Assembly: GCF_006716355.1 (NCBI RefSeq)
Contig: NZ_VFOW01000001.1
Coordinates: 4,030,001-4,094,000 of the forward strand
From: Stackebrandtia endophytica
Lineage (GTDB): Bacteria; Actinomycetota; Actinomycetes; Mycobacteriales; Micromonosporaceae
Direction of reading: 5' to 3'
DNA: 64,000 nucleotides
Position 1 is the first letter of the stretch; every line of letters starts with the position of its first letter. A model generated the notes under the pieces. It made no database searches, was not told the DNA's origin, and worked only from the letters and a program-made list of their open reading frames with translations. Positions 7,764 through 16,973 of the stretch are shown piece by piece. Made by a program: the position numbers and the translations under genes.

Positions 7764-9013
7764 GTCGGGTCTCCTTCTTCGATGTCGGTGGGTCCCAACC
7801 GCATGACCAGGCGCCAGGTCCCTTCGGGGTCGGGCCCGGCTCGGAACGTTCCGCCGAGGGCGGCGGCACGTTCGGCGGCACCGATCAGGCCGAAGCCACC
7901 GGAGCGGGACGCCGGCGCCGACAGCGGGTTGGCCACCTCGACGGTGACGGTGTCGTCGGTCTCCACGGCGACGGTCGCGGTCACCGGTGCCCCCGGGGCG
8001 TGAACTCCGGCGTTGGACAGGCCCTCGGTCAGCACCCGGGCGACGGCGTGTCGTTGTGCCGGGCCGACCCGGTCCAGGTCGACGGCGGGAGCGAGATGCG
8101 CGACGACCGTGAGCGCTCGGGTCGTCCGGGCGGTTCGCAGGATCCGGTCGACGCGCTGACTCAGCGGCTCGTCGGGTTCCTGATCCGGGTCGCCGTCGCG
8201 CAGCGCCCCCACCGCCGATCGGACACTGTGGAGTGCGGCGGTGCTCTGCTCGATCAGTTCGTCGAGGTCGTCGTGGGAGACGTCGCCGGTCCGCCGGGAC
8301 GTGAGTTTGACCGTGCGCGCGGTCAACACGACGTCGACGAGTTGATGTGCGGCGAGGTCGTGCAGTTCCCGGGCCATCCGGTTGCGTTCGCGGGCGACGG
8401 CCTCGGCGGCTTCGGCGTCGAGTTTCGACTGCACCAGCCGGGCCCGTTCGAGTGCGTCGTCGGTGCGTCGTTGGAACGCCCTGACCGTCGCACCGACCAC
8501 CGCGCAGGCCGAGTAGAAGACACCGTGGTTGACCCCGATGGCGATGAGTAGTTGCGGGGTGATGTCGGTCCATCCCGCCAGGTGCCCGATCAGCAGTTGC
8601 GTGGTGACGTGTCCCAGCCAGGCGCCGACCACCAGCGGAATGCTCCATCGTGGTGGTCCGTACGCGGTCAACGCGAACACCGCGAACCACACCGGAAGGG
8701 CGACACCGACGGCGGTCCCGGCGTCCCCGATGATCCAACTGCCGAGCAGGAACAGCGCGAACACACCGCCGAACACCGGGACCGGTCGCCGGCGGTACCA
8801 CAGCAGTAGTCCGCTTTGGACCAGTGTCAGTAGGAGCCACACCGTGTAGTGGCCGGCGGTGCGGTTCAGCAGCTCCATGACCGCCGGTTCCAAGGTCAAC
8901 AGCCACAGATAGAGGCCGCAGGACAATCCACTGAGTCCACCGATGACGGACGCGGCCGGAATGCTCGCGTGGTCCGGGGATGAACGTCGGATCGGGGGTG
9001 AAGCCGTGGTCAT
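7760..9013 (-). CDS. NarL-type sensor histidine kinase (HisKA_3)
   Basis: Membrane sensor kinase of 417 residues. Five to six hydrophobic helices occupy residues 22-175, followed by a coiled linker and the HisKA_3 dimerisation box RNRMARELHDLAAHQLV with phosphoacceptor His218. A HATPase_c domain follows (N box EGLSNAGVHA, G box GGFGLIGAAERA). The large membrane sensor with no extracytoplasmic domain suggests detection of membrane stress, as in DesK/LiaS-like kinases. It is the first gene of a three-gene minus-strand operon, each pair overlapping by 4 nt. Its promoter is in the 181-nt gap shared with divergent glmU. Confidence 0.93.
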   Translation of the reverse strand: MTTASPPIRRSSPDHASIPAASVIGGLSGLSCGLYLWLLTLEPAVMELLNRTAGHYTVWLLLTLVQSGLLLWYRRRPVPVFGGVFALFLLGSWIIGDAGTAVGVALPVWFAVFALTAYGPPRWSIPLVVGAWLGHVTTQLLIGHLAGWTDITPQLLIAIGVNHGVFYSACAVVGATVRAFQRRTDDALERARLVQSKLDAEAAEAVARERNRMARELHDLAAHQLVDVVLTARTVKLTSRRTGDVSHDDLDELIEQSTAALHSVRSAVGALRDGDPDQEPDEPLSQRVDRILRTARTTRALTVVAHLAPAVDLDRVGPAQRHAVARVLTEGLSNAGVHAPGAPVTATVAVETDDTVTVEVANPLSAPASRSGGFGLIGAAERAAALGGTFRAGPDPEGTWRLVMRLGPTDIEEGDPT

Positions 9014-9194
9014 GACGTCAATGGTGGAGGTTCGCCGACGCCGACGCCATCGGTCCTGAGACAGATTTCATCCGGCGGAACCGCCGTTCGGCTCTGGACG
9101 GAGAGGACGGTCCTCGCGTGTGCGCGGGCTGTCGCCATTGGTCGGCTGGTTACCATGTCGGGCAGCCAACGACAGCGATGAAGGAGCTATCAGC

Positions 9195-10619
9195 GTGAGC
9201 ACAGCACGGTCGGTCGTGGTTCTGGCGGCGGGTATGGGGACGCGGATGAAATCCGCTCACCCGAAGATGCTGCACCCGATGCTGGGGCGCACCCTGCTGG
9301 GGCACGTGCTGTTCGCCGCCGACGCGTTGGCGGCCGACGACACCCTGGTCGTCGTGGGGCAGGCCGCCGATCAGGTGACCGCGCACCTCGACCAGATCGC
9401 GCCGGACGCCCGAACCGTGCTGCAGGCGGAGCAACGGGGAACCGGTCACGCGGTTCGTACCGCCATGGACGCCGCCCCGGAACTGTCGGGCACCGTCGTC
9501 GTCCTCTATGGCGATACGCCGCTGCTGCGCGGTGAGACCCTGGAGGGTCTGATGTCGGCGCACGAGGCCAGTGGCGCCGCCGCGACCGTGTTGACGGCCG
9601 AAGTCCCGGATCCGACCGGGTTGGGGCGGATCCTGCGTGACCACTCCGGCCGTGTCGTCGGGGTCGTCGAGCAGCGTGACGCCACGCCGGAGCAGTTGGC
9701 GATCAAGGAGATCAACTCCGGTATCTACGTGTTCGACGCGGGGCTGCTGCGCCAGATGCTGTCGAAGCTGTCCACCGACAACGATCAGGGCGAGGAATAC
9801 CTGACCGACGTATTGGGCTTCCTGGTCGAGGCGGGCCACCCGGTGCACAGCTTCGCCGCCGACGACGCCCTGGACACCTTGGGCTGCAACGACCGTGCCC
9901 AGTTGGCGGAGCTTCGCCAGATCATGCAGGGCCGCATCAACACGGCCCTGATGCGCTCGGGGGTCACGATGGACGATCCCGCGACGACCTGGATCGACGC
10001 GACCGTCACCGTCGAACCCGATGTCACGATCCGTCCCGGCGTCCAATTGTTGGGCACCACCTCGGTGTCGACCGGTGCCGAGGTCGGACCCGACTCCACC
10101 CTCAAGGACACCGTCGTGGGCGCGCGCGCCAAGGTCGTGCGGGCACACACCGACTCCGCGACGATCGGCACCGCAGCCCAGATCGGTCCGTTCGCCTACC
10201 TACGGCCGGGTGCCGCCATCGGCGACACCGCGAAGGTGGGGACGTACGTCGAGGTGAAGAACTCGACTCTCGCCGAGGGCAGCAAGGTGCCTCACCTGTC
10301 GTATGTGGGGGACGCGTCCATCGGTGCGGGCGCCAACATCGGTGCCGGAACGATCGTGGCGAACTACGACGGTGTCGCCAAGCACCACACCGAGGTGGGG
10401 GAGGCGGTCTTCGTCGGTTCCAACTCGGTCCTGGTCGCCCCGGTGACGATCAACGACGGTTCCTATGTCGCCGCGGGCAGCGCGATCAACGGTGAGGTTC
10501 CCTCCAATTCGCTCGGTGTCGCCCGTGGGCGGCAACGCAACATCGAGGGTTGGGTGGAGCGCCGGCGGCCCGGGACCAAGACGGCCGAGGCGGCCGAACG
10601 GGCGCGCCAATCCGAGTAG
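9195..10619 (+). CDS. glmU: Bifunctional GlcN-1-P acetyltransferase / GlcNAc-1-P uridyltransferase
   Basis: Makes UDP-GlcNAc for peptidoglycan in two steps. GTG 9195 is chosen because AAGGAG lies at 9181-9186 and the product then begins STARSVVVLAAGMGTRMKS; the frame upstream to 9120 is unconserved. It has 474 residues. The N-terminal uridyltransferase domain has the LAAGMGTRM nucleotide loop and YGDTPLL. From residue ~255 a left-handed beta-helix acetyltransferase domain carries hexapeptide repeats (FAYLRPGA, IGAGANIGAGTIVANYDG). It is followed by prs, as in most actinobacteria. Confidence 0.96.
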   Translation: MSTARSVVVLAAGMGTRMKSAHPKMLHPMLGRTLLGHVLFAADALAADDTLVVVGQAADQVTAHLDQIAPDARTVLQAEQRGTGHAVRTAMDAAPELSGTVVVLYGDTPLLRGETLEGLMSAHEASGAAATVLTAEVPDPTGLGRILRDHSGRVVGVVEQRDATPEQLAIKEINSGIYVFDAGLLRQMLSKLSTDNDQGEEYLTDVLGFLVEAGHPVHSFAADDALDTLGCNDRAQLAELRQIMQGRINTALMRSGVTMDDPATTWIDATVTVEPDVTIRPGVQLLGTTSVSTGAEVGPDSTLKDTVVGARAKVVRAHTDSATIGTAAQIGPFAYLRPGAAIGDTAKVGTYVEVKNSTLAEGSKVPHLSYVGDASIGAGANIGAGTIVANYDGVAKHHTEVGEAVFVGSNSVLVAPVTINDGSYVAAGSAINGEVPSNSLGVARGRQRNIEGWVERRRPGTKTAEAAERARQSE

Positions 10620-10752
10620 CAGACCAGCGGATACGCACCGTCCGGACGAGATATATTCCACAATCCCTGCCCCAAGTGCCTGCGCATTCATTCGTTCCAA
10701 GTGAAACTGAGTGGGTTGATTTTCGGTGCACGGATATGAGGGTGACGCGGTC

Positions 10753-11733
10753 ATGGGCAGCATTTCTGCTGAGAATTCCAAGAGTTTGATGCTGTTCTCG
10801 GGGCGTGCGTACCCCGAGTTGGCCGAGGAGATCGGTCGACACCTGGGAGTGGCGCCGACTCCGACCGACGCCTATTCGTTCGCCAACGGTGAGTTGTTCG
10901 TCCGCTATCAGGAGTCGGTCCGCGGGTCCGATGCGTTCGTGGTTCAGTCGATGACCGCGCCGATCAACCGTTGGATGATGGAGACCCTGATCATGGTCGA
11001 CGCGCTGAAGCGCGGTTCGGCCAAACGCATCACCGTGGTGCTGCCGTTCTACCCGTACGCGCGACAGGACAAGAAGCACCGGGGGCGGGAGCCGATCTCG
11101 GCGCGGTTGATGGCCGACCTGTTGAAGACCGCCGGGGCGAACCGGATTCTCACCGTCGACCTGCACACGGCTCAGATTCAGGGTTTCTTCGACGGTCCGG
11201 TCGACCACCTGTTCGCGATGGAGACGCTCGCCTCGTACATGCAGGGCAAGTACGGGGAGCGGCCGTTGACCGTGGTGGCGCCGGACTCCGGCCGGGTCCG
11301 GGTCGCGGAACGCTGGACCGACCGGTTGGGCGGTTGCCCGCTGGCGTTCATCCACAAGACGCGGGATCCGTTGCGCCCCAACGAGGTTGTCGCGAACACC
11401 GTGGTCGGTGACGTCAAGGACCGGGTCTGTCTGGTGGTCGACGACATGATCGACACCGGTGGAACCATCTGCCGCGCCGCCGAGATGCTCGCCGACGCCG
11501 GAGCCGCCGACGTCGTGGTCGCCGCCACCCACCCGATCTTCTCCGAACCGGCGTTGGAGCGGCTGGCGGCGGCGCCGACCAGCGAGGTCGTGGTGACCAA
11601 CACGTTGCCGCTGCCGCCGGGTACCGACCTGGGCAAGCTCACGGTGTTGTCGATCGCTCCGCTGATCGCGCAGGCCATTCGCGAGGTCTTCACCGACGGT
11701 TCGGTGACCACCCTCTTCGGTGGCCTGTCCTAG
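10753..11733 (+). CDS. prs: Ribose-phosphate pyrophosphokinase
   Basis: Makes PRPP from ribose-5-phosphate and ATP for nucleotide, His, Trp and NAD synthesis. The ATG at 10753 (MGSISAENSKSLMLFSG) is preferred to the upstream GTG/ATG frame at 10726 on family length: 326 residues. Visible motifs are the flexible loop RQDKKHRGREPI, the metal/ATP site VDLHTAQIQGFFDGP and the PRPP loop VVDDMIDTGGTI. It lies 133 nt after glmU. A TATATT element upstream of the gene (about 10650) could be its own promoter -10. The next gene on the + strand is rplY, 4 kb away beyond an inserted locus. Confidence 0.96.
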   Translation: MGSISAENSKSLMLFSGRAYPELAEEIGRHLGVAPTPTDAYSFANGELFVRYQESVRGSDAFVVQSMTAPINRWMMETLIMVDALKRGSAKRITVVLPFYPYARQDKKHRGREPISARLMADLLKTAGANRILTVDLHTAQIQGFFDGPVDHLFAMETLASYMQGKYGERPLTVVAPDSGRVRVAERWTDRLGGCPLAFIHKTRDPLRPNEVVANTVVGDVKDRVCLVVDDMIDTGGTICRAAEMLADAGAADVVVAATHPIFSEPALERLAAAPTSEVVVTNTLPLPPGTDLGKLTVLSIAPLIAQAIREVFTDGSVTTLFGGLS

Positions 11734-11748
11734 CGTTGGACTGACCTG

Positions 11749-12645
11749 CTAATCGGTCTGGTCGTAGAGCATGGGGCGGGTCCCGGTGGTGAGTCGGTCG
11801 GCGGGTACGTCGAACACGGCGACGGTGAACTGTTCGACGTCGGAACAGCCGGACCGGCCGGGGCCGACCCGCTCCGCAGCGACCACGTCGGCGGCGACGA
11901 CGAGGATGGTGTCGTCGCCGGGGCAACCCCGGGTCAGGAACGCGAACCGGCGCGTGTCGTCGGGAACCGGTTCGGTCACCGCGGCGGTGATCTCGTCCAG
12001 GTTGTCGGCCTCACCGGTCTCGGTTAGGGCGTCGAGGATCGGGTCGGCGTCGCCGGGTGCGGTGATCTCGACCGGGGCGACCTTCACCAGGTGAGTCCAG
12101 TCGTCGAACAGTTCACCCACCGGTATCTCGGTCACCGGTTTGGCTGGTCCCATCGGATCCACGACGGGATCACCGTTGACGGTGGTGACACCGGCGACGA
12201 GGTCGCTGTCGACCGCCAGTTGAACCTGAGCGTGGTTGGGCGCGACACAGTCGACGTCCTCGTCGGGAACGTCCATGACCACGTTGAGGGCGTCGCCGTC
12301 GCGCCACAGTGAGGCGCCACGCGCCGGTAGGCAGCTCGTGGCCACCGCGGCGAAGACGTAGCTCTTCCCGGGCTCGGCCTCGGGAAGTTCCACCCCGGCG
12401 GGGTCACGTGGTCGAGGGTCCGCGTCGCCGCCGAGATCGGCGGCGATCCAACCGGCGACCAGACCGGGGTCGACGGGATCGGGGGAGATCGCCGGAGGCG
12501 GCAACGGCAGCACCGGATCGTTCTCCAACATGACGACGTCGGCGGTGATCTCGTCACCGGCCGACGGCTCCTCGGTGCTGGAACAGCCCAGTAGCAACGC
12601 GGCGACGATCGCCGTTCCCATCGTGATGGTCAGGGTTCGCCGCAT
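11749..12645 (-). CDS. Secreted lipoprotein of unknown function beside the M91 effector
   Basis: Protein of 298 residues with a signal peptide and lipobox ALLLGC (Cys21), so it should be anchored on the outer membrane face of the cell membrane. The ATG at 12645 is chosen over the open frame to 12684 because GAGAGG lies ~9 nt upstream and the N-terminus becomes MRRTLTITMG. The mature part is acidic, with four further cysteines, and no family was recognised. It starts 20 nt after the RTX/M91 gene stop, so it is co-transcribed. It could be an accessory or a surface immunity factor; this is only inference. Confidence 0.8.
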   Translation of the reverse strand: MRRTLTITMGTAIVAALLLGCSSTEEPSAGDEITADVVMLENDPVLPLPPPAISPDPVDPGLVAGWIAADLGGDADPRPRDPAGVELPEAEPGKSYVFAAVATSCLPARGASLWRDGDALNVVMDVPDEDVDCVAPNHAQVQLAVDSDLVAGVTTVNGDPVVDPMGPAKPVTEIPVGELFDDWTHLVKVAPVEITAPGDADPILDALTETGEADNLDEITAAVTEPVPDDTRRFAFLTRGCPGDDTILVVAADVVAAERVGPGRSGCSDVEQFTVAVFDVPADRLTTGTRPMLYDQTD

Positions 12646-12664
12646 CGTCGGCCGCCTCTCTCGA

Positions 12665-14812
12665 TCACGGGTTGGGTCGACCATACTGTTGACGTTCGGG
12701 TAGGCCCATCTCGCGTCGCAGCCCGTTGTCGGTCAGATGGAAGGGCTGTTCGGGGTCGATCTCGTAGTCGCCGTCCCCGTCGTGGTCGATGGGCAGCCCG
12801 GTGGCCTGTCGTTCGGAGTTCGGTACCGGTTCGGGGTTGCCGTCGTCGTCGTTTCGCCAGTCGTCGCCGCCGGTGTATTCGCTGCGGTCGATGTTGCCGT
12901 TCCAGTAACTGTGGACGTGCGCCATCTCGTGGTACAGCACGTTGACCGGTTTGCCGCCGGCGTGTTCGAACGTGGGGTTGTAGTTGATCGCCGAGTCGTG
13001 GTTGCCCCAGAGGTTCTTGTTCTGGGTGGCGTAACCGTTCTGGTCGGTGGTCTCGGTGATGGTGAGTTCGTTGTTGCCGGCCCAGAAGTTCGGGTCTCGG
13101 TTCTCGTGCAGCGCGTCCACCAGCTGGGTGCCCGACGGTGACGCGGCGATCAGGTCGAGGTCGGCTTGGGTCCGGGTGGTGAAGTGGTCGCTGCCGTCGA
13201 TGTTGATGAAGTCGGTGTCGGCGATGTCGACGTGTTCGGTCGCCTCGTTCTCGTCGGAGGTGGTGTCGGACCCGTCCTGGATGTAGGCGGCGTCGGTGCC
13301 CTCGCCGCCGTCGACGTGGTCGTCACCGTGGCCGCCGTACATCACGTCGTCGCCGTCGCCACCGTGGATGACGTCGTCGCCGCGTCCGCCGTACAGGATG
13401 TCGTCGCCGCTGCCGCCGTCGATGTGGTTGTCGCCGTTGATCCCGTTGACGAAGTCGTCACCGGCTCCGGCGTAGATCTCGTCGTCGCCGTTCTGGCTGC
13501 CGTAGATCGTGTCGTCGCCGTCGCCACCGGAGACGCTGTTGTTTCCGCCTCGGGCGGTGTCGATGGAGTCGCTGCCGCTGCCACCGTAGATCGTGTCGTC
13601 GCCGTCGCCGACCTCGATGGTGTCGTTGCCGCCGCCCGCGTCGACGACGTTGTCGCCGCCGTGGTCGCGGATGCTGTCGTTTCCGCTGCCGGTGTAGACC
13701 CGGTCGTCACCGCGCCCGGTGGTGACCGTGTCGTCTCCGCGCCCGGTGGAGACGATGTTGTCGCCGTCGCGGCCGTTGGGGTTCAAGAAGCTGCCGGTGT
13801 CGACGGAGTCGTTGCCGTCTCCGGTGGCGACGTGGTTGTCGCCCCCGCCGAGGGTGACACTGTCGTTGCCTCCTCCGGTGGAGACCCGGTTGTCTCCGGA
13901 ACCGAGCGCCACGGTGTCGTTGCCCGAGCCGCCGAGGATGGTCTGGTTGGTCTCGGGGCCGGGCATCAACGGGAACAGGCCGTCGGCGTTCACGGCGTCG
14001 TTTCCGTCACCGGCGACCACGGTCACGGCGGTGTCGCCGGTGAGCGCCACGGTGTCGTTGCCGCTGCCGGTGCGCAGCACGATGTCGGTGCCCGGTGGGT
14101 AGGTGGTCGGCGTGCCGTTGACGGTGACGATGACGGTGCCGTCGGGTTGGGTGACGACGGAGACGTCGTCGTCGCTTTCACCGGTGTTCACCACCACCGT
14201 TCCGTCGGGCAGCGTGATCACGCCACCGTCGTCCGGGGCGGCGGGCATGTCGGGGAAGGCGTCCAGGACGCCGCCGTTGGCGATGTCCTCCCAATCGTTG
14301 GACAGCGCGGTCCAGTCACTCTTCGCGGTTTGGAGGGCGGTGGTCTGTTCACTCAGCGCGGTGTCGAGGTCCTGCCGAATCTCCTTGGCGGCGTCGACGG
14401 CGTCGAGGACCTGTTGCGACTCCTCCGGGGTCTTGGGGCGGAACTTCAGTTGGGTTTCGGTGACGGTGCAGGCGACCGCGTTGACGACCGTGCTCTTGGT
14501 GGTGTCGAGCTTTCCCTGCGCGGTGCGCAGCGAGGAGGCGATCGTGGTCAGTGCGTCCTTGACGGGGCCGGCGGCCGCTGTGAAGCCGTCGGTGGAGTCG
14601 CGGAGGGCTTTCTGGTGTATCTCATAGGAATCCCGGGTGTCGCCCTTCCACGGGTCGTCGTAGACCTTGCCGGCTGCGGTTTGCAGGTCTTCGGCCGCGG
14701 TGGAGCCGACTTCGCCCAGGTCCGTCCACGCCGTCGCGGCCTTGTCGATGGCTCCGGGGTCTGCGTTGAGGTCGAACCACTTCATGTCGACGTTGATGGG
14801 CGGCTCAGTCAC
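12665..14812 (-). CDS. WXG-like/RTX-repeat protein with C-terminal M91-type zinc peptidase
   Basis: Large acidic protein of 715 residues, apparently a modular secreted effector. Residues 1-~190 are helical and WXG100-like (the repeat DPWKGDTRDSYE resembles the W-x-G turn) with no signal peptide, as in type VII substrates. Residues ~245-505 are about 20 nonapeptide-like GGxGxD repeats such as GGSGSDSIDT and GGDGDDVMYGG, typical calcium-binding RTX beta-rolls. The C-terminus is an M91/NleD-like metallopeptidase: zinc motif HEMAH (His628, Glu629, His632), the downstream SERQATGLP with Glu667 as probable third ligand, and NGLRREMGLP. It starts at GTG 14812, 36 nt after an EspC-like gene, and is followed by a lipoprotein gene. 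Substrate is unknown. Confidence 0.85.
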   Translation of the reverse strand: MTEPPINVDMKWFDLNADPGAIDKAATAWTDLGEVGSTAAEDLQTAAGKVYDDPWKGDTRDSYEIHQKALRDSTDGFTAAAGPVKDALTTIASSLRTAQGKLDTTKSTVVNAVACTVTETQLKFRPKTPEESQQVLDAVDAAKEIRQDLDTALSEQTTALQTAKSDWTALSNDWEDIANGGVLDAFPDMPAAPDDGGVITLPDGTVVVNTGESDDDVSVVTQPDGTVIVTVNGTPTTYPPGTDIVLRTGSGNDTVALTGDTAVTVVAGDGNDAVNADGLFPLMPGPETNQTILGGSGNDTVALGSGDNRVSTGGGNDSVTLGGGDNHVATGDGNDSVDTGSFLNPNGRDGDNIVSTGRGDDTVTTGRGDDRVYTGSGNDSIRDHGGDNVVDAGGGNDTIEVGDGDDTIYGGSGSDSIDTARGGNNSVSGGDGDDTIYGSQNGDDEIYAGAGDDFVNGINGDNHIDGGSGDDILYGGRGDDVIHGGDGDDVMYGGHGDDHVDGGEGTDAAYIQDGSDTTSDENEATEHVDIADTDFINIDGSDHFTTRTQADLDLIAASPSGTQLVDALHENRDPNFWAGNNELTITETTDQNGYATQNKNLWGNHDSAINYNPTFEHAGGKPVNVLYHEMAHVHSYWNGNIDRSEYTGGDDWRNDDDGNPEPVPNSERQATGLPIDHDGDGDYEIDPEQPFHLTDNGLRREMGLPERQQYGRPNP

Positions 14813-14848
14813 GGTAGACGGTCCTTAGGGTGCGTGACGGGGGAACGG

Positions 14849-15178
14849 TCAGCATGGTTCGCCGGGGACGCAGGCGTCGATGCCGCCGGCTGCTTCCTGG
14901 TCCTTTGCCTGGTAGGCGAATGCGATGAGATAGATCCGGTCGACGTCGCCCTCGTAGACGCCGGCGACGTCTTCGACCCCGTCGCCCATCTCCTCCAGCA
15001 CCGAGGAGTACATCGAATCGAGGCCTTCGGAGTTCTGGCTGTTTCCGAAGGCGCCGGGCGGCACGAGAACCTGTTCGCGTGCCGTGGCGAGTCCATCTCG
15101 GACATTCCACGCCAATTCGGTGAGCGTTCCCGCCAGTTCGCACAGGTTCACCGGGTCGGCGCGTACCTCTTCAGCCAT
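14849..15178 (-). CDS. EspC-like (type VII secretion associated) small protein
   Basis: Helical protein of 109 residues without a signal peptide, starting MAEEVRADPVNLCELAGTL. The layout of two helices joined by a Gly/Asn-rich turn (PPGAFGNSQNS) and a terminal A-x-x-Y-x-x-x-D motif (AGVYEGDVDR) matches the EspC/ESX-1 secretion-associated family (DUF2580). The ATG at 15178 is preferred over the frame to 15205. It heads the operon encoding the RTX/M91 protein and may be its secretion partner or chaperone. No ESX core genes are in the window. Confidence 0.7.
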   Translation of the reverse strand: MAEEVRADPVNLCELAGTLTELAWNVRDGLATAREQVLVPPGAFGNSQNSEGLDSMYSSVLEEMGDGVEDVAGVYEGDVDRIYLIAFAYQAKDQEAAGGIDACVPGEPC

Positions 15179-15764
15179 GGGGGAAGGGTAGGCGGCGGGC
15201 ACCACGCCGTCCCCGAAACCGGACGGGGCTCAAGTCCTCACAGGATGGTTGATTGGGGTGTCTTCCTGCGGTGATGTCGTGACGGTGGGGTGACCGGCCC
15301 GGGAAAATCCGTTGAGTTTGGCCCGAGGGGGCGTGAAATCGACGTGAAGTGCGACTTTGCGGCCCCATCGTGTTCCGCGTCCGTCGATTCGGCGGTGGTC
15401 GGGGGAGTGTCGGTCGACCGGGTGGGTGCCGAGTCGGCCACATCCTTCTCGTCGCCGATTCGTGATCGCGGGCGGTGGACCTCCGGGGCGGGTGGGGTCG
15501 ACGAGCCGCCACCTGTTCGAATTGTCCGAGTTTGTCCACGGCCCGATGCCTGTCATATCGCCGGACACCGACCTGCGCCGATGGGTGGTGAGGCTGCGGT
15601 GTACTCTATTTCGGTTGCCACGGCGAGGGCGCGCGGTGGGCTGGAGGAAGAAGTCCACGGGCGCCGTGATCGACGCGGGTCTCGAGGTAGTCGGCCTTCC
15701 GGCGCCACGCGCACGCGCCGAGCGCCATACATCCTTTTCTCACGAAAGTAAATGGAGCGTTTCC
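15179..15764. other. 585-nt intergenic region upstream of rplY
   Basis: This lies between divergent genes, the EspC-like gene (-) and rplY (+), and so must hold two promoters. Frames that cross it are unconserved and overlap in all phases. No repeats, RNA genes or clear operators were recognised. It is unusually long for this genome and marks the right edge of the inserted effector locus. Confidence 0.45.
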
Positions 15765-16361
15765 GTGTCCGAGGTCCGTATTAGCGCCGAGCCCCGTACT
15801 GAGTTCGGCAAGGGTGGCGCGCGCCGTACGCGCCGGGCAGGGAAGATCCCCGCCGTTCTGTACGGCCACGGCGAGAAGCCCAAGCACGTCGCACTTCCGT
15901 CGCTGGAGTTCACCAACCTGATCCGTCGCGGTGGTATGAACCAGCTCATGTCCGTGGAGATCTCCGACGGCACCAGTGAACTGGCGCTGCCCAAGGCTCT
16001 TCAGCGCGACCCCATCAAAGACACGATCGACCACGTCGACCTGCTGCTCATCCGCCGCGGTGAGACCGTCACCGTCGACGTCCCGATCACCATCGTCGGT
16101 GAGCCCGAGAAGGGCGGCCTGTTGGTCACCGAGACCGACTTCGTCACCGTCGAGGCCGACGCCGCCGCATTGCCGGACCAGATCGAGCTGAACATCGACG
16201 GCCTGGCCATCGGCGGCATCAAGACCGCCGCCGACTTGGTCCTGCCGCAGGGCAGCAAGCTGGTCAGTGACCCCGAGACGGTCATGGTCGGTCTGACCGT
16301 TCCCCGTTCCGAGGTCTCCGCGGACGCCGACGCCGACGCGGCCACCGAGGCCGGCGAGTAG
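15765..16361 (+). CDS. rplY: 50S ribosomal protein L25 / general stress protein Ctc
   Basis: Long-form L25 (TL5/Ctc), 198 residues, binding 5S rRNA. GTG 15765 is chosen because GGAG lies 7 nt upstream at 15754-15757 and the product starts SEVRISAEPRTEFGKGGARR, the family N-terminus. Residues 1-~95 are the L25 beta-barrel (AVLYGHGEKPKHVALP), and ~95-190 the CTC domain (EPEKGGLLVTETDFVTVEAD). The tail is Asp/Ala-rich. It is followed 9 nt later by pth, the usual pairing. Confidence 0.95.
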   Translation: MSEVRISAEPRTEFGKGGARRTRRAGKIPAVLYGHGEKPKHVALPSLEFTNLIRRGGMNQLMSVEISDGTSELALPKALQRDPIKDTIDHVDLLLIRRGETVTVDVPITIVGEPEKGGLLVTETDFVTVEADAAALPDQIELNIDGLAIGGIKTAADLVLPQGSKLVSDPETVMVGLTVPRSEVSADADADAATEAGE

Positions 16362-16370
16362 TTCATACTC

Positions 16371-16973
16371 ATGGCGGATTCGCCCTATCTGGTGGTCGGG
16401 TTGGGGAACCCGGGTCCCAAGTACGCGGCTAATCGTCACAATGTGGGTTTCATGGTCGCTGATCTGCTCGCCGAGCGGATCAGCGACCGTCTTGGTTCCG
16501 CGGCCAGTTGGACCCGCAACGCCCGCGCGCGCGCCGAGGTGTTCGAGGGACGTCTCTCGATGGGTGGCCCGCGGGTCATTCTCGTCAAACCGCTGACCTA
16601 CATGAACCTGGCCGGACAGTCCGCCGGGCCGTTGGCGGTGTTCTTCAAGGTGCCGAACGCCCAGGTCATCGCGGTGCACGACGAGCTGGACCTCCCCTAC
16701 GGGGTCCTACGACTGAAGTCGGGCGGCGGTGAAGGCGGCCATAATGGACTCAAGTCGTTGACGAAGGCCCTCGGCGGTCGTGACTACCTTCGACTGCGGT
16801 TTGGCATCGGGCGTCCCCCCGGTCGGATGGACCCGGCGGCCTTTGTCCTGCAGGATTTCTCCACGGCGGAGCGTACCGAGCTGCCGCTGTTCACCGAACT
16901 GGCCGCCGATGCGGTGGAACAGTTGATCACCGACGGGTTGACCACCGCCCAGAACGCTCACCACAAGCGGTGA
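16371..16973 (+). CDS. pth: Peptidyl-tRNA hydrolase
   Basis: Recycles peptidyl-tRNA released from ribosomes. It has 200 residues with the family N-terminus LVVGLGNPGPKYAANRHNVG, where His23 is the catalytic base. Also present are KPLTYMNLAGQS, HDELDLPYG (Asp of the active site) and GEGGHNGLKS. It starts at ATG 16371 without a strong ribosome binding site, 9 nt after the rplY stop, so translation is probably coupled. Confidence 0.96.
   Translation: MADSPYLVVGLGNPGPKYAANRHNVGFMVADLLAERISDRLGSAASWTRNARARAEVFEGRLSMGGPRVILVKPLTYMNLAGQSAGPLAVFFKVPNAQVIAVHDELDLPYGVLRLKSGGGEGGHNGLKSLTKALGGRDYLRLRFGIGRPPGRMDPAAFVLQDFSTAERTELPLFTELAADAVEQLITDGLTTAQNAHHKR

Noticed and set aside
7764-8906. N-terminal extension of the response regulator frame
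   Set aside because: The sequence upstream of ATG 7763 is the out-of-frame histidine kinase gene; the kinase in its own frame has complete motifs.
13166-15274. A 702-residue open frame on the plus strand, Val/Gly/Asp-rich
   Set aside because: It is the exact antisense of the RTX-repeat gene. Repeating GGxGxD codons keep the reverse frame open; composition is unlike a real protein and no motif or ribosome binding site supports it.
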